Shown piece after piece: positions 1 through 13,100 of a stretch of 64,000 nucleotides of DNA. The translations under genes were made by a program, and so were the position numbers. The first letter of the stretch is position 1; the number at the start of each line of letters is the position of its first letter. The DNA comes from Buxus sempervirens (lineage: Eukaryota > Streptophyta > Magnoliopsida > Buxales > Buxaceae): assembly GCA_947561395.2 (NCBI GenBank), contig OX387185.1:25053866-25117865 (forward strand), read 5' to 3'. The notes beneath the pieces are model-generated. The model was given only the letters and a program-made list of their open reading frames with translations, searched no databases and was not told the DNA's origin.

Positions 1-2360
1 AATCACATATAACCAGGTAACAACATATCGATGAAATCATAATTTCAACAACTCAATAGATATATGTTTGTCCCAACAAGTATCATCGTAACAAATCACA
101 TCATAGCCATGACCACGCCTCCAAATGTATATCCGGCCTACTCAGGGTTTTGGATATTGAAATGACGGCCTACTCAGGGTATCGTCATCCAATGCCGGCC
201 TACTCCGGGTATCGGCATTGACAACATCGAACCACACAGGGTCACAATGCTGCTCTACACCAGCAGAAGAAATACCAATACCAAATAACCGATAAACCAC
301 ATTTAGTAAACTACAAATACCAATAAACCAGTGGATAGAATATCTCATGCCAAATAAATCGAAACCCAACATTGGTCAATGTCATGTAGTTGCTTAGCTT
401 GGTTAATCAACATGCCAGAGCAACATCCACACCTCCATGTACACAGTTCCGGCCTACTCAGGGTATCGGAAACTCTGAAATGATGGCCTACTCAGGGTAT
501 CGTCATCCAATGCCGACCTACTTCGGGTATCGGCATTGACAACCAGGCCTACTCAGGGTTTCTGGCTACTCTACACCGGTCGTGGCAACACTCCATGGCC
601 ATGCCATTACACCAATAAAGCATATACATCACATTACTAAGCTTAGACTCTGGATCCAGAACAAGCTAAACTAGTAACAATCTCAAAACAGCATTTTAAC
701 TTAACCGAGAAGATAGCATGCAAATCCAACATAAAACATAACGACGATCTATCACAACTGCTGAATATCATGGGTCACTCAGGACCAAAATAGTAACTCA
801 TGGAACTTCCAGTGATATTTGAAACCAATGAACATAAATCAAAACCTTTTTTATAATTATTTACTCAAGAAAAGTCATTGTTTATAAATTCTGCCCAACA
901 CAAAATAACCCGATAAAACCCCGGTTAAACAGTATCACAAACTGGAAATCAACAGTAAATCATGAACTAAACAAAACTAGGTACTCATGGTACCAAAACA
1001 GCCAATAAACTACCAACCAGCCCTCCAACCCTGACTTTTAGAACTCATAAATGCTAGCAAAAATTGACGGAATAATCTCAAGAGGTTACGACCACTTTAT
1101 AATATTTCTAACATCCTAATCTAGCTTCTAGCTAAGAAGTTTAAGCATTACAGTACAAGAAATGAACTCAAATTGGTCAGCCGAACTCAAATCGGAATTT
1201 GCGTGGGTGCGCTGACCTCAGCCTAGTAGGTGCCAAGTCGGTGCCAGGTCAGCGCACCCTCCTTTTTACATCCGCTGAGCTGCCGCTGAGCCCTAATCAG
1301 TGGGCGGCACTCAGCGTACACCCCAATTTCTTTCTCGATAGGATTTTAACTCTCTACTAGTGCAATTCCTCCATGCCTGACCTAAAATTAAAACTCTACA
1401 ACCACTCTCTCATGCTCATAACACCTATAACAACCATTTAGAATCAATTCAAATTTAATCCTACCAAGATCATGCTTCGAAATAAAAAATCTACTCGTAA
1501 TATCAATTTTGGTCGCTGATAACACATATAGCATATAATCTCGATTAAACTCATGCATTCGGTTTCAATACACGAAGGAAATCTAGTGCTACTCACCTAA
1601 TTCGAAATACCCTCAAGCTCAGCAACTCCAAGGCTTCGATTGAGCACCAACGGCAGTGATTCTCACTCCAAAGTCTCTGCCGCTCACCTCTGATCCCAAT
1701 TCCTCTGCCCAAAAGTTCCAAATCTGAATAGATCTTGACAAAATCTTGCTTCCTCTATCATTTTGCTTATGATCAACCAAGTTAAAACCTCCTTACCTGA
1801 TCTCTTCTGATCGCACAGACAAATCGGCCGAACCTCTGAAATCTCCAGCCGCTACAGACCTCCGACCAATTTGAGCGAAACCCTAGAACTCCAACACAGC
1901 TCCTATTTATAAGCTTCCGATGGCGTTCAAATGCCAAACCTAAAATCATGATCTGCCGTGTGTTCACCCACAGCAGCCTCTTCCTACCTAACAATTCCTT
2001 AACATCCAATCCTGTGATTTGCCTCTTTGCCTAATCGCTTACCTTGGCACCTCATTAACTTATAATAAATTTTAATACATATTACCATTAATTATCTAAA
2101 TTATTTTCATAATCACCATTTAACTTAGTTTACAACCTTCTTCACCTAGTTTAGTAAAATCTCCAAAATACCCCTTTCTCGCTACACCTCCAAACCCAAC
2201 CAATAAAATCAAATAACCATATTATAATTTTTAATAATTAATTATATCTAATTTTTTTTTAACTAACTTCCTTTTCTCTATTTCTGAGATTTTCCATTAG
2301 TTAAATTAGTTAACAACAAAAATCCCATTTTTAATATTATTAAAAATTCAGGATTTTACA
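1..2360 (-). mobile_element. Ty3-type long LTR fragment, minus orientation
   Basis: The right edge reads, on the minus strand, TGTAAAATCCTGAATTTT, the same start as the solo LTR at 57480-60546. Internal blocks resemble that LTR in the same order, for example the GTGAGTAGCACTAGATTT region near 1590 against 58495. The left edge is outside the window, and no coding domain is seen. It is an old non-coding LTR remnant. Family assignment rests on LTR ends and internal similarity judged by eye. Confidence 0.6.
130..565. repeat. Array of seven short hairpins with a common loop and differing stems
   Basis: Seven units share the core GCCTACTCAGGGT (some variants), each flanked by its own inverted stem: TATCC/GGATA (130-156), ATGAC/GTCAT (162-188), AATGCCG/CGGCATT (191-219), TTCCG/CGGAA (447-471), ATGAT/GTCAT with one wobble (480-506), AATGCCG/CGGCATT (509-537) and CCAG/CTGG (543-565). 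They form two blocks about 318 bp apart, which look like a duplicated block. The array lies inside LTR-like sequence. It is not a CRISPR: spacing is irregular and no cas genes are present. Confidence 0.75.
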
Positions 2361-4041
2361 GTTACTGTCACTTTATTAGCAAGAGATCAGGGTTTGAGCC
2401 GCATCATTCATTTCATTACTGATTTGACGGTATGATTGTATGTTTTTTACTTTATATATTGTTGTTTCAGTTTAATTTAAAATTTGGATCCTCTTTGTCA
2501 TTCTTGATTTAAACACAGTGCACAACATCATCCTGATGGACCCGATCATTACATTTACATATCACATTGTGTTTGCATGATTTTTGAAGTATATAACTGA
2601 TACTTGTGGTAATTTAAGTGCAATTTTGAAGTATATAACTAATACTTATTGTAAATATATCATTTTCTTTGAAAAAAAAACCAGAAATTTTTTCTGGTGA
2701 AATTGCCGAAATTTCGTTTGATTCACCGGAAAATAGGTTTTCCGGTGAATCATCGACATTTCGGCGGCATGTCGTCGAAATGCCGTTCGGTGTCGTCGAA
2801 ATGCCGAAACTTAAAACCTTGATTGGGAGGTCTTCATGTACAATAGGAACTCATTTCAAATTTAGCTTGTTGGCGATATTATCGCTGTATGTGGTGATAA
2901 GTGGCTACCCCCATATTCAAGTTTAGCTTGTTGCATGCTTGGATAGAACATGCCAACTTCATATTTCGAGATATAATTTGCTGGTATAAAAGTTGTTTAC
3001 TGGCTTTGCTCATAAGTCGTAAGGTGATATAGTGAATGACAAGTGTTTTCTCAAAGACTTATTTTCTTCATGAACCCTACAATATATGTCATGGTTGATT
3101 TATGAATTTATATTTGAAACTGAGATTGTTCACATACAGTGATATAGCTTGCATGTATGTTGATTATTATCCATGTTCTTGTCTATTCACATACAGTGAT
3201 ATAGCTTGTTTGTATGTTAAGAATTATTTTGAGATAGTTGTCTTGATATTGTTGGCCAGCATTGTCTCCATTTCAGAGATGAACTTTAAATTGAGTTGTT
3301 ACATGAGTTTTGCCTTATTGTTGAGATTGTATTGTGGTTATCTGCTTCTTTTGCTTCTTTTGTCGAGCATGAAAGAATATTATTTTTATTATTATGAAAA
3401 ACTGTTTATACATGCGTGTGCTGCTTACTGAAATATTCGTATTTTATACCGCACTTTGTTTTGTTTTGTTTTCAGCTGATCCACGTGAGGACGCATCTGG
3501 GGTTGGTCCACAAGGAGATAATCAGGACTTTGTTGCTGAGGATTATTACTATCCAGACTAATTTACTTTGATTTTATTTGAGGTTATTATTAGAAGTTTT
3601 ATTTTTATGGACTTTTATTTGGACTTGATTATGAGAGTGAGAGAGTTAGTTTTATTTCCCTCTACCAGACGTGGATTATTTCATTTGAGGATTGACATTA
3701 TTGATAGCCACGCTATAATTATGATTTGAATAAATGAATTTTATTTCCACAGTCTGATTGTAAATGGAATTGCTATAATATATTTGTCTGGTTTTAGTTG
3801 CTTCAGACCCATAGTAGCACTTTGGATATGGGTTTGGTGCAATTTGACATAGACCCGAATTAGAGGCGTCACATCTTACTTACCTTATAACTTAAGATCC
3901 AACCGTTGGATTCACTTCAAATTTTGGATTTCCATCATTTACATAGCCACTTATTTAGATCAAGTCATGGATTAGTAAAATTACTTACAATAACTCAGAT
4001 TTAAATTTAAAAATAAATCTTGAAAAATTCAGGATATTACA
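2361..4041. mobile_element. Mosaic of Ty3-type LTR pieces in opposite orientations
   Basis: From about 2820 to 3873 the plus strand follows the 3' part of the LTR at 57480-60546: the stretch around 2825-3060 parallels 59755-60060, including the 'ggctacccccat' block. It ends GGCGTCACA. Directly after it, 3874-4041 reads on the minus strand as another LTR start (TGTAATATCCTGAATTTTT). The open frame at 3102-3431 inside it is hydrophobic, low-complexity LTR sequence, not a gene. Confidence 0.5.
2660..2821. mobile_element. Palindrome-rich insert ending like the local hAT-type MITEs
   Basis: The insert sits within the LTR mosaic and ends AAAACCTTG, the terminus shared by other short elements in this window. 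It holds two perfect inverted repeats: a 14-bp stem at 2720-2733/2738-2751 and a 7-bp stem starting near 2683, plus repeated 'cgaaatgccg' motifs. The 5' end and target duplication could not be fixed. Confidence 0.4.
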
Positions 4042-4655
4042 AATACAATCCTAAACGTCACATTAGACTCGTGAAGTTACGAAGGCTTATGACTGCCTTA
4101 CTTATTGAACTTTTTTATTCTCGAGCTTGGCGCACGCTCAAAAATGTCTATAGGCTCGAACTTGTCTTATTAAAGCTTGGCTCAACTTGAATTGTAAGTT
4201 AGCCATATGGACTTAACATGTATTACGTGTAAAAGTGTAAATCTAAAAAATCTATGGGCGCAAAAATATAAAATTTTGAAAATAAATTATAAATTTTAGA
4301 TATTTTAATAAATATCTAAAATCCAAGTTCGACTTAGCCTCGTCAATAAATGAATTTTTTTTTTCTCTTTTTTTAGCTTAGGCTGGGCCCATGAGCCTAA
4401 TGATCGAGCTCAGTCCGAGCCGACCACAGAATTAACGGAGCGGGTGTGCGAAGAAAACGGCTGGAACGAAAGTTAAATGACGGAGACAGGGAGGGGCGTT
4501 AGGTATAACGGACAACAAGCCCATACAAATTACAGAGGAATTATATGAAATAATATTATAACTACAGAGCTCATACCGTAATTACCACAAATTACAGTAC
4601 CACATTGCGAAATGCTCGCTGTGAAGCGCGAGAACGAACCATGTGCTTCTTCTTC
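4042..4655. other. Upstream region of the phytocyanin gene, no gene seen
   Basis: The first part (4080-4440) contains repeated 'gagcttgg/ggctcgaac' words like dispersed plant repeats. The rest is AT-rich promoter-proximal DNA. I see no coding capacity. Confidence 0.5.
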
Positions 4656-4663
4656 TATAAAAG
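4656..4663 (+). promoter_or_regulatory. TATA box of the phytocyanin gene
   Basis: TATAAAAG lies about 440 bp upstream of the ATG. The expected transcript start would be near 4690. The interval to the ATG contains a strong donor (CAG|GTGAGT, intron from 4836) and an acceptor (TTTCAG, intron end 5058), which suggests a 5'-UTR intron of 223 bp. Confidence 0.6.
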
Positions 4664-5098
4664 GCGGGAAGCAGTGCAAGGCTGCAAGCTTCTCACTTCT
4701 CCGCTAATTTTCTGGTCTCTCTCTCTGCTAGGGTTTCTGGAAATTTCTGAGCTTCTTTCTCACTTGTTCTGGTTTGAATTTTTAGCTCTTTTAACCTTCA
4801 TATGATCTTGTTGATCGATCTTTTCAACTTTTCAGGTGAGTTACTCGATCTGTCTTGAATCGGACGAAGAAAGCTCCAATATGATCTGGTGAAGCTGAGG
4901 AGATTTTTATCTTCACTTGATTCTCCACGAAAAGAAAATCAATCCAACGCCTCTCTCTAGCTTAATTTTTCTTGAGATCTTCCGACATAGAAAGCCAGCT
5001 TAATTTCTGTTTCATTTTGAGGATTTTCTTCTGATTTTGATGTGGATTTTCGTTTCAGATATCTGCATTGCCGTCTTCTCTTGACGATCAGAATCAAA

Positions 5099-6477
5099 AT
5101 GCAGCGATTGCGTCCTGTTTGGGCTGTGAAGGTGATCGTTGTGCTGTTCTTCTCGTCGATCTTGTTTCGCTGCGTCTCTGCAGCTAATCATTCGGTCGGA
5201 GGAACCAAAGGCTGGGATCTCGGATCGGAGTTGCAGAGCTGGAGTTCGTCCACGACGTTCCACACCGGAGACAACTTAGGTCGGTTGATCAATCAGCTTG
5301 TTCTTCTTCTTTTCTTCGCTCTTTTTTCTTCTAAAATCATATCATCTTTACGAGTTCAAACAAAATCAGTAAGATATCTGAAACTCTGAATCGTCAATCT
5401 CATTGTGAATTATATTCAACTGGATCGGACGATCTAAATTATGTATTGCGACTTGTCGACCTTCCATACTCTAGCGTCTTCTACCATTTTTATGACTGCT
5501 AAAATGATCGTAGTATTTTTGTATCGTTCCGTTGCTGATCCATCAAAACTATCCATGATTTTGGATCACTGATACTTTCCCAAAATAGTTCTGAAAACCG
5601 TCGAAGCAGATTTAAGCTACTAGAACTTATAGTTCGTTAATCCATTTATCTTCTTCGCAATATCCTTGCTTTAATATGCACATATACCTGTGCTTTTGGC
5701 GGGAAGTAACAAATGTTCTTCTTCGGGTTCAAAATTTTCTTTGTGACAGATAGCCTTCACAACCATCAAAATTTCCCTCTACTCAGAGTTTACAAGACAG
5801 AGGGCTATTTTGTAATTTAATCGAAGCGTCACGCTCCCCTTCAAAAGATGTTTCAGTTAAGAGAACGCAAAACAGAAAAAAAATATTCCGATCATGTTGC
5901 TATCATTGCCAGGAATAATTTCGCCACGCAGGGAAAATTGTAGCAAATTAAGTTGGTTTTTCCTTTTCATGGTGTCGCAGTCTTCTCTTACGGGCCAAAC
6001 CACGACGTGATAGAGGTGAACCAAAGGGATTTCGACGCATGCCAGATTATTAGCCCCATCCATACTCATAACGACGGAGAAACCGTGGTCCCACTGGACG
6101 AGCCCGGCACGAGGTACTTCATATGTGGCACTCGTGGCCACTGCCAATTGGGTCACAAAGTCGAGGTGGACGTGCTTTCGTCTAATGGAAATGCGAGCAC
6201 GAGTTCACCTGCTGGAAGCCCAAGCCAAGATCACCCCAACCGTCATAGACGCCGACCACCAAGCCCCCAGCGATTTCGACCACCACCGCCACCGCTACCG
6301 CCACAGCCACCGTCACCGCCTCAGCACATCGGTCGTTCTCCTCCAAGTCCTCATTGTAATTTGCCTGAAGGTCCGGCACCTCAACCAGCTTCGGCTTCCA
6401 AAATCCACAATGCAATGGCAGGTTCCGTCAGCTATTTCTACTCACTGCCGTTGATTACGATGGCGATATTCTCCTGA
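5099..6477 (+). CDS. Phytocyanin (plastocyanin-like domain), probably GPI-anchored, two coding exons
   Basis: Exons 5099-5279 and 5981-6477 join as GAC AAC TTA G|TC TTC, giving 225 aa. A signal peptide (about residues 1-28) is followed by a cupredoxin domain (29-125), a Pro-rich arabinogalactan-like stretch (about 147-185) and a hydrophobic C-terminus typical of a GPI signal, so the product should sit on the outer plasma membrane or wall. Copper ligands by family alignment are H68, C109 and H114. C81 and C115 form the usual disulfide pair. The axial ligand position, Met or Gln in many blue-copper members, is H119 here, which is unusual. The start was chosen because the ATG at 5099 opens directly into the signal peptide; an in-frame ATG at 5042 falls in the probable 5'-UTR intron. 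The intron (701 bp) sits at the position usual for phytocyanins. Whether it binds copper or is an electron carrier is inference. It converges on the U-box gene at 8320. Confidence 0.9.
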
Positions 6478-8319
6478 ATTCCACATTTTCGTGAGTTCGT
6501 GAGATCTTCTGCAGTCCCATTTAACTCCCATCGGTTCTGATACTGATGTTGCCATTGCCAAGTACGTTCTAACGACGGTGAAAATTTTTACTTTCCTGAT
6601 CTGATTTCCTTTTTTTACAATGTTTTCCGGCATTTTTGCTCTCATTTGTTGCTGTTTGAATACTCGCAGATCTGCAACATAAGTGAGATCTGTTCGTTTT
6701 CCTTTGATTTGATTGACTAATAATACAAGCAATAGTATCAGTTGTTGTCCTCGTGTCTAAGCTTCTTGTTGAAAGCTTCTTTGTGGAAACTGGACCAGGG
6801 ATCGAACCGAAATATTAATAATTATTTTTTAAATAAAGAAACCAATTCAAATCTTTAGAAAGAAACGACAAATTCAACGGAAGCACTTGGGAGGACAGTC
6901 GTTAAGCCGTTATAAACTTTGGGCTTTGAAGTTGAAGCCCAAGCCGGCCAGATAGAAGAAGCATTGGGCTGAGCTAACTAGCCAACATAGAACTTAAATG
7001 ACAAAATTTCTTAAATTATCTTATTTTTAGCAAAATATTACATCTTTTTTGAAATTTTTTTTTTTTTTGCTACCACCCAATCAAATTTTTGTTGATTTTT
7101 TTTTGGCTGATTTTGCTATTTAATTGGTATCATTATATATTCTCCTACGTTTGAGATTTCAAAGGGTATAACCTATTATCCTAGCCTTGAAAGTACTCAT
7201 GATAAAATGTTACTTTTTTGAGATTTGCATTACCAAGATTTGGTGAACTGTTGCCGAACTTATTCTAACACCAGAAGCATAAACTCGGATTGTGGGGATT
7301 CCTAGAATATCTTGTATCAACAAATACTCACTATATCAATATCAATTCGATCTGAAATCTCTAATTGGATTTCTCATTCAAGAAGTTTTGGCAATCTATG
7401 ATTATCATAATTTATAATCGAACAAACCAAAACCTGCGGGAGATGGTAGTATCAATCCTTTAGGCTATCAAACTTCTTGTACAAAGAGGAATATTATGAA
7501 TTTTACAATGGCTTTTATAGGCCTACTGCATAGAATAATAGAACGAATTAATTGGGACTTTGGGGTTTTAAAAAATTTTTTTAAACACTGTTATGATTCT
7601 CAGTATAACTACCAGAAGAGAAAGATTTCCTCTAATAACTGCTTCTAGATACCAGGAAACTGCAAGAAAAATGAAGATTCCCACATGCGTAGAATGCTTG
7701 AATATCAGAAAAAGGAAAAAGAAATGCGAAGTGCTTTAGCACTCTCAATTTCAAAGGCCTCTTTGGTCATGCTCCATATAAAGTAGCACTCTCATGTACA
7801 TATGCACAAGCAGCTTCAAAAGGAAGGGCTTCATGACACCAGACCCTGCACAAGCTTTCAGATTGTATTAATTCAAGATAACTGAATGAAACTTTAAGCC
7901 ATCAGTAAATTTTGCCTGGATATAGAGATGGGATGGTTACATCTACTTCTAGCTTGAACACTATGTTTGCTTCAATCTATTTTGAATTAAAATTACAACC
8001 ATGGTAAATTCACAAGGAATATCATACGACAAAATCATGCTGTTACTAAAAATTTTCCTCTCATGAAAAGAGGACGACAGCCAATGCATACACTTTAATT
8101 CATCCTTTTCTCCCATTCTTTACAAACTTAAGAGCTATCAACTTGCAACTACAAACTTAAGAGCTATCAACTCGCAAATGAGAAATACCTTCTTCCTGCC
8201 TTTAACATTACAATGACTTACACAAAATCGTTCCAAATTTTATACATGAGAATAGAAAGATCAGATCCACAAAGAATCTCATCAAAGGAGTGGACCAAGG
8301 TGCTGCTAGCATAATTTGG
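6478..8319. other. Intergenic region between convergent genes
   Basis: This should hold the 3' UTRs of both flanking genes. It is AT-rich, and I see no further coding exon. A 28-bp tandem duplication (core aaacttaagagctatcaac) lies near 8125-8180, within the probable 3' UTR of the U-box gene. Confidence 0.5.
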
Positions 8320-8443
8320 TTATCTATTCTGAATATTTTGTGGCGGGCATACATCCTGACTAGGTTGAGAGCTTGAAATCTTTTGAAGAGAACGATACTG
8401 AAGGCGAATGCTTTCCCCACTTCCAAGAATCCGAAGGAGGTAC
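8320..8443 (-). CDS. PUB62: PUB62-like exon 12 (stop codon)
   Basis: 124 nt. TG+G gives Trp, then [20 protein letters not shown] and on to NIQNR-stop (TAA 8322-8320). The acceptor is CTTACAG. Confidence 0.88.
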
Positions 8444-10045
8444 CTGTAAGAGACCAAAAAAACAATCAGTATCTTAGATAGACGAGGTAATGCTCCTAAC
8501 TCCAATATCAGACCACAAACCAGTTGAGGTGAACCCAGATTTGATAACAATAAAGCCATGGTAACTAAAAACATCCAAATAAAAAGGACTAGGACTACAG
8601 GATTGGCAACAGTAATGCAGTGATAACCCAACCTTTCATTATATAGAATAATCTCAATTAGTGTTGATCATCTTATACCAAGATTGATATTTCAGTATTA
8701 ATTTTTCAAGTGTTACATTGTTTGGTCAAGTTAATTGATTGCAAGTTTTGTGGTTTAATATGTATTGTCTGTGATTAGAGATAGCTGAACTGATTAAAAG
8801 TGAGAAAGAAATAAAAAAATTCAACAAATATCAAAGTTCAGTTCAAGAGATGATATGATTATCAAGTGTTATGTAACTGTAGGCAAGCATACACCTTATC
8901 ATATTTTGATTTCTCAAGTGTTAAAGTAAATAGAAGATGATCATCTTTCTGGTTGTGACACATGGCAACAACCTATTAAGCATGTGAATAAACTTATTTA
9001 AACCAAATCCACTACAAGGTTTAACCTAATAATGATCAAGGTTTGCTGTTTTGGATTAGCTGGGAGTTTAGCCAAGTGTGGTCAAAACGAAATTTCAGCA
9101 ACATGCTGCCAAAAATTCACCAATTTAGGGTGAAGTCCTGAATTGAATGAATTGGTGAAACTTATTGATTGGCAAAATTTCGCTCGATTTGGGCAAGATT
9201 TCAAGTCCCGCTCATTTAAAAGTGATAAAATAAAATAAAATTTTCTGGAAAAAGAAAAAAAAGCATTTCACAGTGTTTAGCCAATTTCACCCAAAGTCTA
9301 GCATCTCACTAGATTTGGAATCGATATTCCCCCTACAAAATGTCTCGCTGGGGGTGTCTAGAGCGAAATTTAAACTGTAAACACTGCTAATAATTGAAGC
9401 TAAGAACTGTGCTATTTATATATCTTGCAGACCCCCAAATATGTAGCTTTGTTTAAGTCATTCTGAATGGAAATTGTAAATGTGGCAATATTCCAACTAG
9501 TGGCCAGAAGCCATTTATATTTTGTCATTTTATTTGACTACATATGCAAATAACTGTGCATGATGATTTATTAATTTTATTTATTATGGAATATCTCATT
9601 GCTATGTCCAGCCCCCCAATCAGTGAACGGTTTATTTTTATATGTAAGTCATCGTGTAATAGACTTTTATTTGAAGGCCTCAGTGGACAGAAAATGATTG
9701 GGCCCCTATGTGATACTATAAAGTTACTGTGAAACTGTAGGCTGACAAGCAAGTGATGTTCATCTGGAAATCTTTAGGAGAGGCAATCAATATTCATGCC
9801 ACTTTAGTTATATAGTAACTTGGATCTTTATATGTATATCTGGGACAATTTTCTATGTAATTTACAGTTATTATTTAATTTTGCATGGCACATGTTAACA
9901 TGTCTAACATTATTCTACAAAAATGTTTTATCTTCATTTTATATGCATAGTCATTGTTTACTGAGTTGAGAAGCTCATCAATTTCTCACATATTTCAGAT
10001 ATAAGTCCCAAAAACAAAAAAGGGGGTAGAGAAGACGACAGTTGA

Positions 10046-10106
<61 letters not shown>

Positions 10107-13100
10107 GGGAGGCCTTTTGTAGCAACTGGCAGACACATATTGTATCCTTTTTCGTAAGATGCTGTATAATTTTGAATTAGCTAAACTGTTTATAATATGA
10201 ATTCTCCACTGCCTTGTGTATACATATTTTAATATTAGGCAGCTAGGTAGTCGCCCATTTTAAGTGAAGTGTTGCAACGGAGCCCGATTGCAGTGAGAAA
10301 TGAGCAAGGATTGAGGGTGTCCTCTGCAAATGACGCACTGCAGTGCCGCTTGGTTGTAGTGAGAAGTGAGCAAGGATTCTCCTATCAAGCTCTACGAACA
10401 CAGGTAAAGAAGCTAGTCCAAGAGAGTAGGATTCGCTTAGGTACTTGGAATATATGAACTTTAATAGGGAAAAAACTAGAACTAGTACATACTGTGAAGA
10501 GAAGGCAGATAAATATAATGCATTTACAAGAAACTAAATGGAAAGGGGTTAAGGCTGAAAATTTTAAGTATAAACCTTGGTACGTAGCAAAAGGTAATAA
10601 TAAAAGTGGGGTAGGAATAATGGTAGATAAAAATATGAAATATAATGTTGTTAGTGATAGGAGAATTAGTGATAGAATAATCTTCCTTAAGTTAATCATA
10701 GGTTAAGAAGTTGTAAACATTATTTGTGCCTATGTACCTCAACTAGGTTTAGATGAAAGCATTAAAAGACTTTTTTGGAAAGAAATGGCATATCTGAAAG
10801 TGAGAGGAAATTTTTAAGGGGGACTTAAATGGCCATGTAGGAGATGAAAGTGATGGTTATAGTAGAATTCATGGAGGAAGAAGAGGCTTTAGCCAAAGGA
10901 ATGATATGTGAAGATCAGTCTTTGAGTTTCCAGTGGCCTATGACCTCATGTTAGCAAACACCATTTTTCCTAAAAGGACTTGAGCATTTGGTGACTTCTA
11001 AGGTGGCGTTTGGCCTAGCTTGTGCTTATGGGTGAGCACTTATGAAGAAGAGCTTGATCGAAAGGTATTATCCACAGTCCTCAGAAGTTGATTATTCAAA
11101 ACAAAAACGCATTTGGTAAACCACCGCTTAAAAGTGGATTGCGGGACGGTATCAGTTGCAGAGGATTGTGATCTTCAGGGCCAGTACTACATTACAATCT
11201 CATATATAATATAGACAATTTCGTTGGTGCACCTCATGGATGCCAAAAAGAATAAGGTTCCCCTTTTCTTCAGAAACCCCCATAATGGAGGATATCGGCT
11301 ATTTTTTGAGAGGAAAAATTAGTTCCAGACACCCAAAAATCCAACAGTTGACCGGAATCTACCTACTCAAGCAGAGTCCAAAAACAGATTTAGATACAAA
11401 CTCGAATCCTACCACTAACAAGACAAGATCTATGGTTCCCAACAGGAAATCAAGGGCATCAACCCAAAAAAAATGGTTCATGAAACCTCACTCTCTAATT
11501 TCAGAGAAAATCAGCATAACAAAACAACGAGATTTGAACAGAACAAAAACCAGAAATTTCACGGATTCATCAAAGGAAATGTTTCCAAAAGCAGATCTCG
11601 GAGCATGAACTGAACTAAGCTCAACTGATGTAGATGGGGGAGATCAGACAAGAAACTACCTCCGAACAGTAGAGAATCCGACTTTAACGCGACCAAAGCT
11701 TCAAATCCCTTCAATCCCGCAAGAAAACCGATATTACGGAAAATAGAGTCCGCTTATGTCACAGACTTTGATTTATAGTACACACAGTCCTAAACTGTAA
11801 AATGCGAGCTCAAAAAGAACCTGTAAATGGAGAAGGGAGACGAACCTGTAAATGGAGATGAACCAGTAAATGGAGAAGGGAAACCGTAAATGGAGACGAA
11901 CCTGTAACAAGTGCACAAAGAGGGAGTCGAACCTGTAAATGGAGAAGGTGCTACAGCTGAAGAGAGAAAGAGGGAGAAATTTCGCAGAGATTGGAGAAGG
12001 CGAGAGAGAGCTCAAAGGCGGGAGACAGCTCGATCGAGAGGGCTTATCGAAATAGAGGAAGGAGAAGCCACTCTCAAGTGCTTCTCCTTATGGGTCATGT
12101 TCCTCTTCTTATGGGTAAGTACTTACCCATTTAAGATAACCAAACAGATTTTAAGCTTAAATAAGTGCTTTAATAAGCCATAAGCCCTAATAAGCACTTA
12201 TTTAAGCAATCCCAAAAGCACCCTAAGAGTGGGTCAAATTAGAGTGAAATTGATTTTTTTTCTTCTTATGAGGAGTAAAATAGCCACTTGTAGAGATTGC
12301 AAAGTTATTCCAAGTGACAGTTTAGCTTCACAACATAGGTTAATGGTGATGGATTTTATTTATTTTTTTGTAAAAAAGTGGGAGAAAAACAAATACACAA
12401 CAAATCCAAAAATAAAATGGTTGAAGTTGAAAGGAGAGAATTTAATAATTTTTAAGAATAAATTAATAAAAGAGGCCAGTTGGGACCTTATGGTGACCAG
12501 TGTTTGACGTTTCGGGCTGAAATTTCGTGTTTCACCTCCCCTTTTGGCACGAAACAAAGGGGGCGGGGAAAGCAAAACAGACTTCCCCAGATTTCGTTGG
12601 GGCGCTGCCGACGAAAGTCACGAAACGTAGTGAAATTTCACTGCGTTTCACCGAGACCCCAGCGAAATGCTGGGCTATCAGGTGATGTGCCACTCGAGGT
12701 TTCGCCCAATTTGGGCGAAATCTCGAGCAGAAGCTTGTTTTGGGGAAAATCTTCCCCAAACCTCAAATTTTTTCATATTTTTCTCAAATTTCTTCCCCTT
12801 TCTTACTCCAAATCAAGTCCCAACATGGATTGAAGATGAAAACACTGATCTCCACCAACATTTGAGTGCTTTGGAGCTTTGAAGGTTTTAAAACAAAGGT
12901 AAATGACATTTTTTCCCTATTTAGTGTTGTAATCAGCTTAGAATGTTATGAATTTTGGATATGATATGTAACAACACCCGATCTATCGATGGGTGTTGTT
13001 AATTTTTTTTTTTACGAAAATTATCATTTTTAAAATTATTTTGCACGAAAATTCATTGAAAATTAGAAAAAATAAATAAAATTCATATTATATGCCCAAA

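Noticed and set aside
130-565. CRISPR-like spaced repeats
   Set aside because: Irregular spacing, palindromic flanks that belong to each unit, plant nuclear context and no cas genes.
3102-3431. 109-aa open frame rich in Tyr/Leu
   Set aside because: Part of the LTR mosaic, with an internal duplicate phrase and no known domain.
5857-6156. Antisense open frame over phytocyanin exon 2
   Set aside because: Shadow of the real coding strand.
11240-11608. 122-aa open frame in the Harbinger-like element
   Set aside because: No DDE or Myb-like features; better read as non-coding interior of a non-autonomous element.
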